From: an uncultured Eubacteriales bacterium
GTDB lineage: Bacteria > Bacillota > Clostridia > Oscillospirales > Acutalibacteraceae
Direction of reading: 5' to 3'
DNA length: 64,000 nucleotides
Assembly: GCA_934457415.1 (NCBI GenBank)
Contig: CAKSHM010000007.1
Coordinates: forward strand, 1 to 64,000
Shown: positions 42,487 to 51,410 of the stretch, one piece after another
Position numbering within the stretch: the first letter of the stretch is position 1
Layout: each line of letters begins with the position of its first letter
The notes under the pieces: model-generated
Database searches by the model: none
The model's input: the letters and a program-made list of their open reading frames with translations, nothing else
Told to the model about the DNA's origin: nothing
Program-made: the position numbers and the translations under genes

Positions 42487-43674
42487 TTAAATACCTCCGT
42501 TTTTCTGAGTTTTTTCTTTATACAAAAACAAAGCTGTTAAAACCATAAGCAACGGAAAAATTACGCATACCGCAAAGCCCGAATTAAGATCTTTGCTGCT
42601 TGCAATAATTCCTAAAAGCCACGGTCCCACGGAGCAGCCTATATCGCCGCTAAGCGCAAAAATGCTGAACATCAGAGTTCCTCCGCCGACAAATCTTTCC
42701 GCCGCCATGGAATATGTACCCGGCCATGAAATACTGACTGTAAATCCGCACAGCGCACAAGCAAGCAATGCAAGTGCGGGAACATTCACAAAAGCAACTG
42801 TAATATAGCAAAGGCAACATATTATATTGTTTATAATTAGAACCCTTTTCATTGAATAACGGCCTGCAAACATTCCGAAAACAATTCTGCCTAACCCCAT
42901 TGCAATAGCAAAAGCGCAGGGACCCAAAATATCTCCCGTCACCTTATTTATATTAAGACCCTTTTGCACGAAAATTGACGCCCATTGCGACATAGCAACC
43001 TCGCTGGCGCCCGCACAAATCATAAAAATCACAAAACAGAAAAAATCGCGGGAGAAAATCATTTCCTTTGTTGTAACCTTTTTTTCTTCCGCGTCAGGCT
43101 CAATAACCGGAGAGTTCAGGAAAACAAAAAAGTTAAGGAAAGGAATAATCGACCATATAATCGGAATAAACTGCCAGTTTGCGGATTTGAAAACCGCTAC
43201 CAAAATGGTTGTAACAACAACTGTAAAAGCCTGTCCCCAGCAAAAAGCCGAATGAAGGAACGCCATGCTTGCCGCCTTGTTATCGCTCGGCAAAAGCTCA
43301 ATCATCGGACTTACAACGACCTCTATAATCCCGCTTCCGAAGGCATATACCATAACGCTTATGGCAACGGCCGCATAAGAATCGCTCATAACAGACGGCA
43401 GAAAGCCCAACATACAAAGACCGATAGCGGCGCATGCATGGCAAACAAGGGCTGTTTTCTTATAGCCTATTTTTTTAACTATAACAGGCGTCAGCATATC
43501 GGCGATAAGCTGAATAAAAAAATTTATAAAAACAAGCCTTCCTAATTTTTCATAGCTTATTTCGTATCTGTCCTGTAAAACTACGAAAAGGATAGGAAGA
43601 AAATTATTTATGACAGCCTGAACAACATAGCCTATATAACAGGCACATTTTGTGCTTTTATATGAAGTAAACAT
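42487..43674 (-). CDS. Major facilitator superfamily transporter
   Basis: This 395-residue protein has about 12 membrane helices with the central loop near residue 190-205 ('PVIEPDAEEKKVTTKE'). 'GRIVFGMFAGRYSMKR' matches the MFS loop between helices 8 and 9. The early 'LADMLTPVIVKKIGYKK' is the loop 2-3 equivalent. Substrate is not evident; similar clostridial proteins are annotated as sugar or general permeases. The gap to the dCMP deaminase is 1 bp, but that does not identify the cargo. Confidence 0.9.
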   Translation of the reverse strand: MFTSYKSTKCACYIGYVVQAVINNFLPILFVVLQDRYEISYEKLGRLVFINFFIQLIADMLTPVIVKKIGYKKTALVCHACAAIGLCMLGFLPSVMSDSYAAVAISVMVYAFGSGIIEVVVSPMIELLPSDNKAASMAFLHSAFCWGQAFTVVVTTILVAVFKSANWQFIPIIWSIIPFLNFFVFLNSPVIEPDAEEKKVTTKEMIFSRDFFCFVIFMICAGASEVAMSQWASIFVQKGLNINKVTGDILGPCAFAIAMGLGRIVFGMFAGRYSMKRVLIINNIICCLCYITVAFVNVPALALLACALCGFTVSISWPGTYSMAAERFVGGGTLMFSIFALSGDIGCSVGPWLLGIIASSKDLNSGFAVCVIFPLLMVLTALFLYKEKTQKNGGI

Positions 43675-43700
43675 TTATAAAATACCAATAACAAAAGAAT

Positions 43701-43734
43701 ACACGGAAACCGATTAGGATTTCCGTGTTTTTTA
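43701..43734 (-). terminator. Hairpin between rpmB and the MFS gene
   Basis: ACACGGAAA and TTTCCGTGT with a 10-nt loop. The T run is stronger on plus (TTTTTT) than on minus (ATTCTTTTG), but only rpmB on minus is positioned to use it. Confidence 0.55.
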
Positions 43735-43748
43735 AAAATAAAGATTTA

Positions 43749-43937
43749 TCAGATAGCTCTGGTAACTTTGCCGGAACGCAAGCAACGAGTGCAAACATTT
43801 ATGCGGCGAGGAGTTCCGTCTACAATAGCCTTTACTTTTTTAACATTCGGCTTCCAAGTTCTGTTTGAACGCCTGTGTGAATGCGAAACCTTGATTCCGA
43901 AAGAAATCTCTTTACTGCAAATATCACATTTTGCCAT
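43749..43937 (-). CDS. rpmB: Ribosomal protein bL28, zinc-binding form
   Basis: This 62-residue large-subunit protein has two Cys pairs, 'CDICSK' and 'CTRCLR', which make the zinc-binding type. 'SHSHRRSNRTWKPNVKKV' is the family core. It sits alone between divergent and convergent neighbours; GGAGGT lies upstream of the ATG. Confidence 0.97.
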   Translation of the reverse strand: MAKCDICSKEISFGIKVSHSHRRSNRTWKPNVKKVKAIVDGTPRRINVCTRCLRSGKVTRAI

Positions 43938-44049
43938 TTACCATGACCTCCTTTAAAGCGGTTGGCAAAACAACCAATCTATACAACAGTACTATAATAA
44001 CAGAAAACGACATATAATGCAAGTGTTTTTTTCTGTTTTTTTGGATTTT

Positions 44050-45033
44050 TTAAATTTCCGAGCGTTTAGGTCTTGTCATAAGGTTTTCAACAACGGAATT
44101 TATATCTGCTCCCTCATAAAGAACCGCATAACACTCATCTACTATCGGCATTTCAATTTTATATTTTTTTGCAAGTTCATGAGCCATCAAAGCCGCATAA
44201 TATCCCTCAACTGTCCCGACCTCATTCAACGCCTCTTCAACGGGAATTCCTTTCCCGACAAGAATTCCGAAACGGTTATTTCGGCTGTGCATTGAAGTGC
44301 ATGTAACAACAAGATCTCCGATACCCGTAAGACCCGAAAAGGTTGAAGCCTTAGCGCCCAAAGCTACTCCGAGCCTTGCCATTTCCGCAAGCCCCCTTGT
44401 TATAAGAGCGGCTTTTGTGTTATCTCCGAGACCGAGTCCCGAACACATTCCCGAGCATATCGCAATAACATTTTTAAGTGCGCCGCCCAGCTCAACGCCT
44501 ATAACATCATCAGATGTATAAACTCTGAAATACTGATTTGAAAGCTGATCCTGAACGACCTCTGCAGCAGCATAGCATTCCGAAGCTGCAACTATCGAAG
44601 TCGGCATTTTCCTTGCCACCTCTTCCGCATGAGACGGGCCCGAAAGAATAACGATATCTGCCTGAGGAATTTTGGAAGAGATCACCTGAGAAAGTCTTCT
44701 AAGAGTGCCTTTTTCAAGACCCTTTGCAACATTTACTATAATTCCTCGTTTTTTATAAGCCTTAAGTTGTTCGGCAACAGAGCCGACTGCGGTTGACGGA
44801 ACTGCAATGATTGTTATCAGAGCGTCTTTAACACAGCTTAAATCAGATGTGATATGAATTTCTTTCGGAATAAAGACACCGCTTAAAAGCTTTGGATTTG
44901 TGCGCTTTTCGGTAAGCATTTCAACCTCGTTTTCAAAAGGCGACCAAAGAGTAACATCATGTCCGCTTTGAAAGGCATTAAGAGCAAGAGCAATGCCCCA
45001 GCCGCCAGAACCCAAACAAACGATTTTTGACAT
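44050..45033 (-). CDS. gpsA: Glycerol-3-phosphate dehydrogenase [NAD(P)+]
   Basis: It reduces dihydroxyacetone phosphate to sn-glycerol 3-phosphate for phospholipid synthesis. In this 327-residue protein the Rossmann loop is 'LGSGGWGIALAL'. 'NVAKGLEKGTL' carries one catalytic Lys and 'GGALKNVIAICSGM' the other. Its first base overlaps the plsY stop by one base, so GpsA and PlsY, consecutive enzymes, are coupled. Confidence 0.96.
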   Translation of the reverse strand: MSKIVCLGSGGWGIALALNAFQSGHDVTLWSPFENEVEMLTEKRTNPKLLSGVFIPKEIHITSDLSCVKDALITIIAVPSTAVGSVAEQLKAYKKRGIIVNVAKGLEKGTLRRLSQVISSKIPQADIVILSGPSHAEEVARKMPTSIVAASECYAAAEVVQDQLSNQYFRVYTSDDVIGVELGGALKNVIAICSGMCSGLGLGDNTKAALITRGLAEMARLGVALGAKASTFSGLTGIGDLVVTCTSMHSRNNRFGILVGKGIPVEEALNEVGTVEGYYAALMAHELAKKYKIEMPIVDECYAVLYEGADINSVVENLMTRPKRSEI

Positions 45034-45719
45034 TATTTATTTCTCCTTATTTTAATTTTCTTTTCATCTCCCGAAAAAATCCTTTTAATATTCGGTATAT
45101 GCTTTAAAATTATAGTAATTCCCATTCCTATGCTTAAAATCGACTGCCAGAGCAAAGCCGCAGCGCTGTCGAATTCGGTTTTGAAAATACCGATAGGAGA
45201 ATTGTAAAATACAATAGAAAGAGAAATTACGGTTACCGTTGCCACAAGGGATCCTATTGAAACTGTTTTAGTAAGCACAGTTACAACAGCAAATACCGCA
45301 AGTCCGATTATAATAGCTTTAGGACAGCACACCGCGTAAATTCCGACGCTTACCGCAACTCCTTTACCGCCTCTGAACTGATAAAAGACCGGAAAAACAT
45401 GTCCTAACATGCAGACAAGACCGCAAAGGTATGCTCCGTAAACAGGATACGCCCAAGCAAGCGACGGATTGGATGAAATAATAAGACCGAAAATATATTT
45501 ACCCAAAAGAGATGCCGCGAAGCCCTTTAACGCATCACAAACAAAAGTTAAAATACCCGGTTTAATTCCTCCGACACGCATAACATTGGTAGTTCCCGCG
45601 TTTCCGCTGCCGAAATCTCTGATATCGTTTTTTGTGAAATGCTTAGTAAAAATAACCGCGAAATTTATACTGCCGATAAGATAAGCGGCAGCAACAGCGG
45701 CTGCAACAAAAAAAATCAA
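45033..45719 (-). CDS. plsY: Glycerol-3-phosphate acyltransferase PlsY
   Basis: This integral membrane enzyme transfers acyl groups from acyl-phosphate to glycerol 3-phosphate. It has 228 residues and about five helices. 'GSINFAVIFTK', 'DFGSGNAGTTNVMR' and 'GHVFPVFYQFRGGKGVA' are the three conserved motifs with catalytic and phosphate-binding residues. It has a basic C-terminus. It lies between der and gpsA, the common Firmicutes order. Confidence 0.96.
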   Translation of the reverse strand: MIFFVAAAVAAAYLIGSINFAVIFTKHFTKNDIRDFGSGNAGTTNVMRVGGIKPGILTFVCDALKGFAASLLGKYIFGLIISSNPSLAWAYPVYGAYLCGLVCMLGHVFPVFYQFRGGKGVAVSVGIYAVCCPKAIIIGLAVFAVVTVLTKTVSIGSLVATVTVISLSIVFYNSPIGIFKTEFDSAAALLWQSILSIGMGITIILKHIPNIKRIFSGDEKKIKIRRNK

Positions 45720-45722
45720 TTG

Positions 45723-47051
45723 CTATTCTCCTCTCTCTCGAATTACAAATCTGACAGGAGTACCCTCAAGTCCGAAAACAGAACGAATCTGATTTTCAAG
45801 GTATCTCTGGTAAGAAAAATGGAAAAGCTCCTTATTATTGCAGAAGCAAACAAAAGTCGGCGGACAGGTAGAAGCCTGAGTCATATAATAAATCCTAAGC
45901 CGTTTCCCTTTATCCGTGGGCGGCTGAACCCTCATAACGGCGTCAGCCAGTATGTCGTTAAGCTTGCCGGTTGAAATTCTCATTGCGTTTTGAGAGTGAA
46001 CATATTTTATAAGTTCAAAAAGTTTATCGAGCCTCTGCCCTGTTTTGGCGGATATAAAAATAATCGGAGCAAAAGACATAAAGGAAAAATCAATAGCAAG
46101 CTTTTTACGGTAATTATCCATTGTCTGCCCGTCTTTTTCGACTATATCCCATTTATTAACGGCGATAATACAAGCTTTGCCCTGTTCAAGCGCAAGGCCT
46201 GCAACCTTTGAATCCTGTTCGGTAAACCCATCGGTACCGTCAATCATAATAATACATACATCAGCGCGTTCAATAGCCATTTTTGCTCTGAGTACACTGT
46301 ATTTTTCAATTTTATCTTCAATCCGGCTGTTTCTGCGAAGTCCGGCAGTATCAATAAAATTAAATCTGCCGAATTTGTTTTCAACCAAGGTGTCAATTGC
46401 GTCTCTCGTTGTCCCTGCAATATCCGATACGATAGATCTCTCTTCGCCAGATATTTTATTTACAAGCGACGATTTTCCCGCATTAGGCTTTCCTATAACG
46501 GCAACCTCTACGGTATCCTTATCCTCATCGTCAAAGGAAGAAGCATCAAGATTTTCAAAAACCGCGTCAAGCAGATCTCCCGTCCCGTGACCGTGGACCG
46601 AAGAAACGCCTATCGGGTCGCCGAGTCCTAAATTATAAAACTCATAAAACTCCGGCGGCACGGCGCCTAATGAATCGCACTTATTAACGCAAAGCACAAC
46701 AGGCTTACCGCTTTTTTGAAGCATTGAACCGATTTCCGCGTCGGCAGCGGTTATACCGCTTCTTAAATCAGTTACGAAAATTATTACGCTTGCCGTCTCT
46801 ATTGCAAGCTCCGCCTGAGCGCGCATTCCCGAAAGGATAATATCCTTAGTGTCAGGCTCTATTCCGCCCGTATCGACAAGCATTATCTTTTTGCCTTTCC
46901 ACTCGGCGTCTCCGTAAATCCTGTCACGGGTGACCCCGGGGGTGTCATCAACTATTGAAACTCTTTTCCCTACAAGTTTATTGAAAAGAGTGGATTTTCC
47001 GACATTCGGTCTGCCCACTATAGTCACTACAGGCTTTGCCAAAACCGACAC
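45723..47051 (-). CDS. der: Ribosome-assembly GTPase Der (EngA)
   Basis: This 442-residue GTPase has two tandem G domains and acts in 50S maturation. G1 motifs are 'GRPNVGKSTLFNKL' and 'GKPNAGKSSLVNKI'; G3 are 'DTGG' and 'DTAGL'; G4 are 'NKCD' and 'NKWD'. A C-terminal KH-like domain ends 'TPVRFVIRERGE'. It is separated by 3 bp from plsY and preceded by the rpmF terminator. Confidence 0.97.
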   Translation of the reverse strand: MSVLAKPVVTIVGRPNVGKSTLFNKLVGKRVSIVDDTPGVTRDRIYGDAEWKGKKIMLVDTGGIEPDTKDIILSGMRAQAELAIETASVIIFVTDLRSGITAADAEIGSMLQKSGKPVVLCVNKCDSLGAVPPEFYEFYNLGLGDPIGVSSVHGHGTGDLLDAVFENLDASSFDDEDKDTVEVAVIGKPNAGKSSLVNKISGEERSIVSDIAGTTRDAIDTLVENKFGRFNFIDTAGLRRNSRIEDKIEKYSVLRAKMAIERADVCIIMIDGTDGFTEQDSKVAGLALEQGKACIIAVNKWDIVEKDGQTMDNYRKKLAIDFSFMSFAPIIFISAKTGQRLDKLFELIKYVHSQNAMRISTGKLNDILADAVMRVQPPTDKGKRLRIYYMTQASTCPPTFVCFCNNKELFHFSYQRYLENQIRSVFGLEGTPVRFVIRERGE

Positions 47052-47077
47052 TTCCTTTCCTTTAATTATCAGGCAGG

Positions 47078-47107
47078 TAAAAAACAGAGGAGGATTGCTC
47101 CTCCTCT
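47078..47107 (-). terminator. rpmF terminator
   Basis: On minus: AGAGGAGG, 6-nt loop, CCTCCTCT, then GTTTTTTACC. It separates yceD-rpmF from der. Confidence 0.75.
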
Positions 47108-47120
47108 TGATTTTACGATT

Positions 47121-47303
47121 TTACTCTGCAACCTTTACAACCTCACGGCCGTTATACTTTCCGCAAGCGGGGCAAAGTCTGTGCGGACGCTTATATTCAC
47201 CGCAGCTCGGACATCTTACCAATGCAGGAGCACTGATTTTCCAAACATTGTTTCTTCTTTTGTCTCTTCTTGCTTTTGAGGTTTTTCTCTTTGGTACTGC
47301 CAT
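47121..47303 (-). CDS. rpmF: Ribosomal protein bL32, zinc-binding form
   Basis: This 60-residue large-subunit protein starts 'MAVPKRKTSKARRDKRR', the family hallmark. 'CPSCGEYKRPHRLCPACG' supplies four zinc ligands. It follows yceD by 31 bp, the usual pairing. Confidence 0.97.
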   Translation of the reverse strand: MAVPKRKTSKARRDKRRNNVWKISAPALVRCPSCGEYKRPHRLCPACGKYNGREVVKVAE

Positions 47304-47334
47304 TTCAGCACCTCCTTAACAGAATTATATAAAA

Positions 47335-47832
47335 TTATTTTTCAAGCAATTCGGCAAGCTTTGCAAGCCTCGGGTCAATTTCCCGATGATTACATCCGCA
47401 TTCTCCGTCATTCAGGTTTTTCCCGCAATCGGGGCAAATTCCCTTGCAGTCTTCCTTACACAAAAATTTTGTGGGAAGATCCAAAATGACTTCTGAATAA
47501 ATAAGTCCGTCAAGATCAAGCTTCAAATCGGGAACGACAATAATCGTATCGCTGTCCTCCCCTTCAATGGAAGCCGCCAGAAGCTTATCGACACTAACAC
47601 TGTACTCCCTTTCGCAGTCTTCGCCGCAACGGTCGCACACGGAAGAATAAGTATATCTGATTATAAGCTCAAGCGATACCACACTCGCTCTGTTTAACAC
47701 GCGGCCTTTAGCCGTAACGGGATTTCTGAGCGGAAAAGCACCCGAAACTTCAACACCTGACATGTCATACTTATAATCAATCTGCAGCTCGGAATTATCC
47801 GAGGCAAAGATACTTTTAAGATCAAGTATCAT
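47335..47832 (-). CDS. YceD/DUF177 family protein
   Basis: In this 165-residue protein the N-terminal half is the DUF177 beta domain. Two Cys clusters follow: 'CDRCGEDCERE' in the middle and 'CKEDCKGICPDCGKNLNDG' near the end, ending in CGCNH, so zinc is likely. The family is regularly encoded beside rpmF and is linked to 23S rRNA processing in other bacteria. Function here is by family only. Confidence 0.9.
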   Translation of the reverse strand: MILDLKSIFASDNSELQIDYKYDMSGVEVSGAFPLRNPVTAKGRVLNRASVVSLELIIRYTYSSVCDRCGEDCEREYSVSVDKLLAASIEGEDSDTIIVVPDLKLDLDGLIYSEVILDLPTKFLCKEDCKGICPDCGKNLNDGECGCNHREIDPRLAKLAELLEK

Positions 47833-47914
47833 ATTTATCCCTCACAAAAGTATCCGAAATGTCACAAAATATATTATATAATCCTAAATGCCCTTTGTCA
47901 AGTGGATTTTCAAA

Positions 47915-48517
47915 TTATTTGAACATTTTGGCAATTGCAGGCACGATTTCCTTTATTTCGGTATCGGTCGTGTTTACGCACAAATCATAGGTCATAATAT
48001 TTCCCCAGCTGCCGCCGGTGTAAAAGTCGTAATACCTTGCTCTATCTTTATCAATTTTCCTGATTTTTTTCCTAAGCTGTTTATCCGTAAGATTTTCGCT
48101 TTTCGTTGATCTGCTTTTACATCTTTTTATTCTGCTTTCAATATCCGCGTAAACAAAAATTTTATAAGGCTTTTTTTCCCTGAGTATGTAGTCGGCACAT
48201 CTTCCTACTATAACGCAATCCGATTTCTCCGCCAAATCTGTTATTATTTTATTTTGTGCATCATAAACTGTCCTCAGCTGTGAGGATGTATAATCGTCAA
48301 AATAAACAAAACTCTGTCCTATCGTTATCGGGTAAAGACTATGCGGCGTATGCTCGACAATCTGTTTTACATATTCCTCTGAAAGTGAAGTATGCTTTGA
48401 AATTTCCGTAATGATTTCCTTATCGTAATATTCTATAGAAAGCTCCTGAGCAAGTCTTCTGCCGAGTTCTCTTCCTCCGCTTCCGAACTGGCGTCCGATC
48501 GTAATTATTCTTCCCAT
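47915..48517 (-). CDS. Cytidylate-kinase-like family protein
   Basis: In this 200-residue P-loop protein 'ITIGRQFGSGGRELGRRLA' is the nucleotide-binding start characteristic of the Cytidylate_kin2 family. 'CVIVGRCADYILREK' follows mid-protein, and a basic lid region 'RIKRCKSRS' comes after it. Such proteins are common in Clostridia; their substrate has not been firmly shown. It lies downstream of spo0A, same strand, 57 bp apart. Confidence 0.85.
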   Translation of the reverse strand: MGRIITIGRQFGSGGRELGRRLAQELSIEYYDKEIITEISKHTSLSEEYVKQIVEHTPHSLYPITIGQSFVYFDDYTSSQLRTVYDAQNKIITDLAEKSDCVIVGRCADYILREKKPYKIFVYADIESRIKRCKSRSTKSENLTDKQLRKKIRKIDKDRARYYDFYTGGSWGNIMTYDLCVNTTDTEIKEIVPAIAKMFK

Positions 48518-48574
48518 AAATTAACCTCCGTTTCTACAGAATATTTTATCATATTTTGCAAAAACTGTCAATGT

Positions 48575-49351
48575 TCAGACCGCCTGTTTAAGCTCAAGGC
48601 GCAGCTTATCGCTTATCATTGCTATAAATTCGCTGTTTGTCGGCTTACCGCGGCTGTTTTGAATTGTATATCCGAAATAAGCATCAAACACATCTATATT
48701 TCCTCTGTCCCATGCAACCTCAATTGCGTGTCTTATGGCTCTTTCGACTCTTGAAGCAGTGGTGGAATATTTCTTTGCAACGGTTGGATAAAGGAGCTTT
48801 GTAACTGAATTTATTATTTCAGGATCCTTGACCGACATCATTATTGCATCTCTTAAATAATGATAGCCCTTTATGTGGGCAGGAACTCCTATCTGATGAA
48901 GAATTTCGGTAATCGTAAGCTCAAGCTTTGAATCACTCACCGACCTACCGCCGGTAATTACCGCAGCATTCCTTCTGAATCCCGAAAGCTTTAAAATCCG
49001 TTCAGCCATTGTTCCGATATCAAAAGGCTTAAGGAAGTAATACGAAGCACCTGCTTCCAAAGCTTCCTTTTCAAGCATCTGATTATCAAATCCGGACATT
49101 GCCATAACCAGCGGCTTTTTATCGGAATTCATCGCATTTACACTTTTAAGCACACCCAAAATGTCGAGACTCGGCATAAAAACATCTGCCAAAACGATAT
49201 CGGGGCTTATTCTTTCAATGCTTTCAAGCAATTTCATCCCGTCCTTTTCGCACCTTACCGTTTCCATTCCATAGCCCTGCAAAATTTTCGCACAATTTTG
49301 ACTGAATTCTGTTGAGTCATCCGCAATTAACACCTTTATTTTGTTTTCCAT
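48575..49351 (-). CDS. spo0A: Sporulation master regulator Spo0A
   Basis: This response regulator switches on sporulation. The start is ATG 49351, preceded by AAGGAGG; an in-frame ATG upstream runs through that site. It has 258 residues. The receiver has Asp11 and Asp12, phospho-acceptor Asp56 ('ADVFMP'), 'AMSG' and 'LKPFD'. The C-terminal DNA-binding domain has 'YLRDAIMMSVKDPEI', then 'STTASRVERAIRHAIEVAWDRG', the recognition helix of the family. It is the best evidence that the organism can form endospores. A large inverted repeat lies upstream (49534-49574). Confidence 0.97.
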   Translation of the reverse strand: MENKIKVLIADDSTEFSQNCAKILQGYGMETVRCEKDGMKLLESIERISPDIVLADVFMPSLDILGVLKSVNAMNSDKKPLVMAMSGFDNQMLEKEALEAGASYYFLKPFDIGTMAERILKLSGFRRNAAVITGGRSVSDSKLELTITEILHQIGVPAHIKGYHYLRDAIMMSVKDPEIINSVTKLLYPTVAKKYSTTASRVERAIRHAIEVAWDRGNIDVFDAYFGYTIQNSRGKPTNSEFIAMISDKLRLELKQAV

Positions 49352-49533
49352 AACAAAAACCTCCTTAATTTTCATATTAAAATTCTATCACAACTTCCAA
49401 AATATGGCAACGGGTATATTCTATCTTTTTTAGACATTATTTGTCAATAAAAGTCGCAGAATTCAAAATATCCTTTATTTATGCTGAAAATCAAAGATAT
49501 TTTTTCGAAAAAAACTTAATTTTAATAATTGTC

Positions 49534-49574
49534 AATTCTAATTTAATGACATTTTTTGTCATTTTATTAGAATT
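49534..49574. repeat. Long inverted repeat between spo0A and mscL
   Basis: AATTCTAATTTAATGACA, TTTTT, TGTCATTTTATTAGAATT. The right arm contains the mscL -35 (TTGTCA), so a protein bound here could govern mscL and perhaps spo0A. Confidence 0.6.
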
Positions 49575-49585
49575 AAAGTTATATT
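49556..49585 (+). promoter_or_regulatory. mscL promoter
   Basis: TTGTCA, 18-nt spacer, TATATT. The -35 lies in the right arm of the inverted repeat. Confidence 0.55.
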
Positions 49586-49635
49586 GTTTACTTTAAGGCA
49601 AAAATATGATATACTTAAAAACGGAGGTTTTGAAA

Positions 49636-50043
49636 ATGAAAAAATTTATCGAAGAATTTAAAAAATTCGCGCTTAAAGGCAATGCGCTTGATTTAGCGGT
49701 AGGTATGATTATCGGCTCTGCGTTTACGGGAATAGTAACCTCGCTTACCTCTAATTTAATTCAGCCTATTCTTGATTTTATAACCCGTGCGCATCCCGCT
49801 CTTTACACCAAGGAAGAGATTTTATCGTTCGTTTCAGCTTTTATCAGTTCAGTTGTTAATTTCTTCATAATAGCTCTGGTTTTATTTCTTATTGTTAAAG
49901 GGCTTAACTATTTAATGAGTTTACATACAAAAAAAGAGAAGGAAAAACCTAAACTTACGAAGATCTGTCCCTACTGCAAAAGCGAAATACATATAGATGC
50001 CGTTAAATGTCCGCATTGTACATCCGATATTGAATCAGAATAA
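49636..50043 (+). CDS. mscL: Large-conductance mechanosensitive channel with C-terminal zinc ribbon
   Basis: It opens under membrane tension to release solutes. ATG 49636 follows GGAGG by 9 nt (135 residues); an in-frame ATG upstream lacks a site. 'FKKFALKGNALDLAVGMIIG' with 'AFTGIVTSL' is helix 1, the pore-lining and best conserved part. Helix 2 is about 67-95. In place of the usual C-terminal helix bundle it ends in a zinc ribbon: 'CPYCKSEI' and 'CPHCTSDI'. The extra domain is unusual and its role unknown. Confidence 0.93.
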   Translation: MKKFIEEFKKFALKGNALDLAVGMIIGSAFTGIVTSLTSNLIQPILDFITRAHPALYTKEEILSFVSAFISSVVNFFIIALVLFLIVKGLNYLMSLHTKKEKEKPKLTKICPYCKSEIHIDAVKCPHCTSDIESE

Positions 50044-50067
50044 TTTATAAGTTTTAAAAACGTAAAA

Positions 50068-50102
50068 AAGAGTGCAATCAATCGATTGCACTCTTAATTT
50101 TT
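50068..50102. terminator. Bidirectional terminator between mscL and tuf
   Basis: AAGAGTGCAATC, AATC, GATTGCACTCTT. An A run on the left and T run on the right serve both convergent genes. Confidence 0.85.
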
Positions 50103-50116
50103 ATTAAGCTATAAGA

Positions 50117-51319
50117 TTAAGCGTTAATCTTTGTAACAACGCCTGAACCTACAGTACGTCCGCCCTCACGGATAGCGAAACGAAGTCCCTCTTCAATAGC
50201 GATAGGAGTGATGAGTTCAACATCCATCTCTACGTTATCGCCGGGCATGCACATTTCAGTGCCTGCGGGAAGAGATACAACACCTGTAACGTCAGTAGTT
50301 CTGAAATAGAACTGAGGACGATAGTTGTTGAAGAAAGGTGTATGACGTCCGCCTTCTTCCTTAGTCAGAACATAAACCTGACCGTGGAATTTGGTGTGCG
50401 GATGAATTGAGCCGGGTTTGCAGAGAACCTGACCACGCTCAACATCTTCACGGCCTACGCCACGGAGAAGAGCACCGACATTGTCGCCTGCCTCGCAGAA
50501 ATCAAGAGTCTTACGGAACATTTCCATAGAAGTAACAACTGTCTTCTTGCGCTCCTCGGTAAGACCGATGATTTCAACTTCTTCACCTGCATTAAGCTGT
50601 CCGCGCTCAACACGGCCTGTAACAACAGTTCCGCGTCCGGAGATGGTCATAACATCCTCGATAGGCATAAGGAACGGCATATCAGATTTACGGTCAGGAG
50701 TCGGGATATAATCGTCAACAGCGTCCATAAGCTCTTTAATGCAAGCATACTCGGGAGCGTTCGGATCCTTGGAATCACACTCAAGAGCAACAAGAGCAGA
50801 GCCCTTGATGATCGGAGTATCGTCGCCGGGGAACTCATACTTATCAAGAGTCTCACGGATTTCCATTTCAACGAGCTCGAGAAGCTCTTCATCGTCAACC
50901 TGATCGCACTTGTTCATGAAAACAACGATTGACGGAACGCCAACCTGACGTGCAAGAAGAAGGTGCTCTTTGGTCTGAGCCATAGGACCGTCAGTAGCAG
51001 CGATAACAAGGATAGCGCCGTCCATCTGAGCAGCACCGGTGATCATGTTCTTAACATAGTCAGCATGTCCGGGGCAGTCAACATGAGCGTAATGACGCTT
51101 ATCTGTTTCATACTCAACGTGAGCGGTATTGATTGTAATACCACGCTCTCTCTCTTCAGGAGCCTTATCAATGTTTGCATAGTCCTCAAACTGTGCCTGA
51201 CCCTTTAAAGAGAGATACTTTGTGATAGCAGCGGTAAGAGTGGTCTTACCATGGTCAACGTGACCGATTGTTCCAATGTTAACATGCGGCTTGGTGCGTT
51301 CGAATTTTGCCTTTGCCAT
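50117..51319 (-). CDS. tuf: Elongation factor Tu
   Basis: It delivers aminoacyl-tRNA to the ribosome with GTP. This 400-residue protein has 'GHVDHGKTTLTAAI' (G1), 'RGITINTAHVEYE' (G2), 'DCPGHADYVKNMI' (G3) and 'NKCDQVDD' (G4). Domains II and III are complete, ending 'GRTVGSGVVTKINA'. It is the last gene of the str operon and is followed by a shared terminator. Confidence 0.99.
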   Translation of the reverse strand: MAKAKFERTKPHVNIGTIGHVDHGKTTLTAAITKYLSLKGQAQFEDYANIDKAPEERERGITINTAHVEYETDKRHYAHVDCPGHADYVKNMITGAAQMDGAILVIAATDGPMAQTKEHLLLARQVGVPSIVVFMNKCDQVDDEELLELVEMEIRETLDKYEFPGDDTPIIKGSALVALECDSKDPNAPEYACIKELMDAVDDYIPTPDRKSDMPFLMPIEDVMTISGRGTVVTGRVERGQLNAGEEVEIIGLTEERKKTVVTSMEMFRKTLDFCEAGDNVGALLRGVGREDVERGQVLCKPGSIHPHTKFHGQVYVLTKEEGGRHTPFFNNYRPQFYFRTTDVTGVVSLPAGTEMCMPGDNVEMDVELITPIAIEEGLRFAIREGGRTVGSGVVTKINA

Positions 51320-51410
51320 TATAATTTCCTCCTTAGAATACTGTGTTTAGTATACAATTATAGTTTACCAAATATTAAATTAAATTTCAAGTATTATTTT
51401 GATTTAAAAA

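Larger units (their letters stand above)
49352..49635. other. Divergent spo0A-mscL control region
   Basis: This A+T-rich region has an 18-nt-arm inverted repeat (49534-49551 and 49557-49574, 16 of 18 matched), a TTTGTCAAT sequence at 49440-49448 that resembles the 0A box TTTGTCRAA, and the mscL promoter. A clear -10 for spo0A was not found. Confidence 0.45.
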
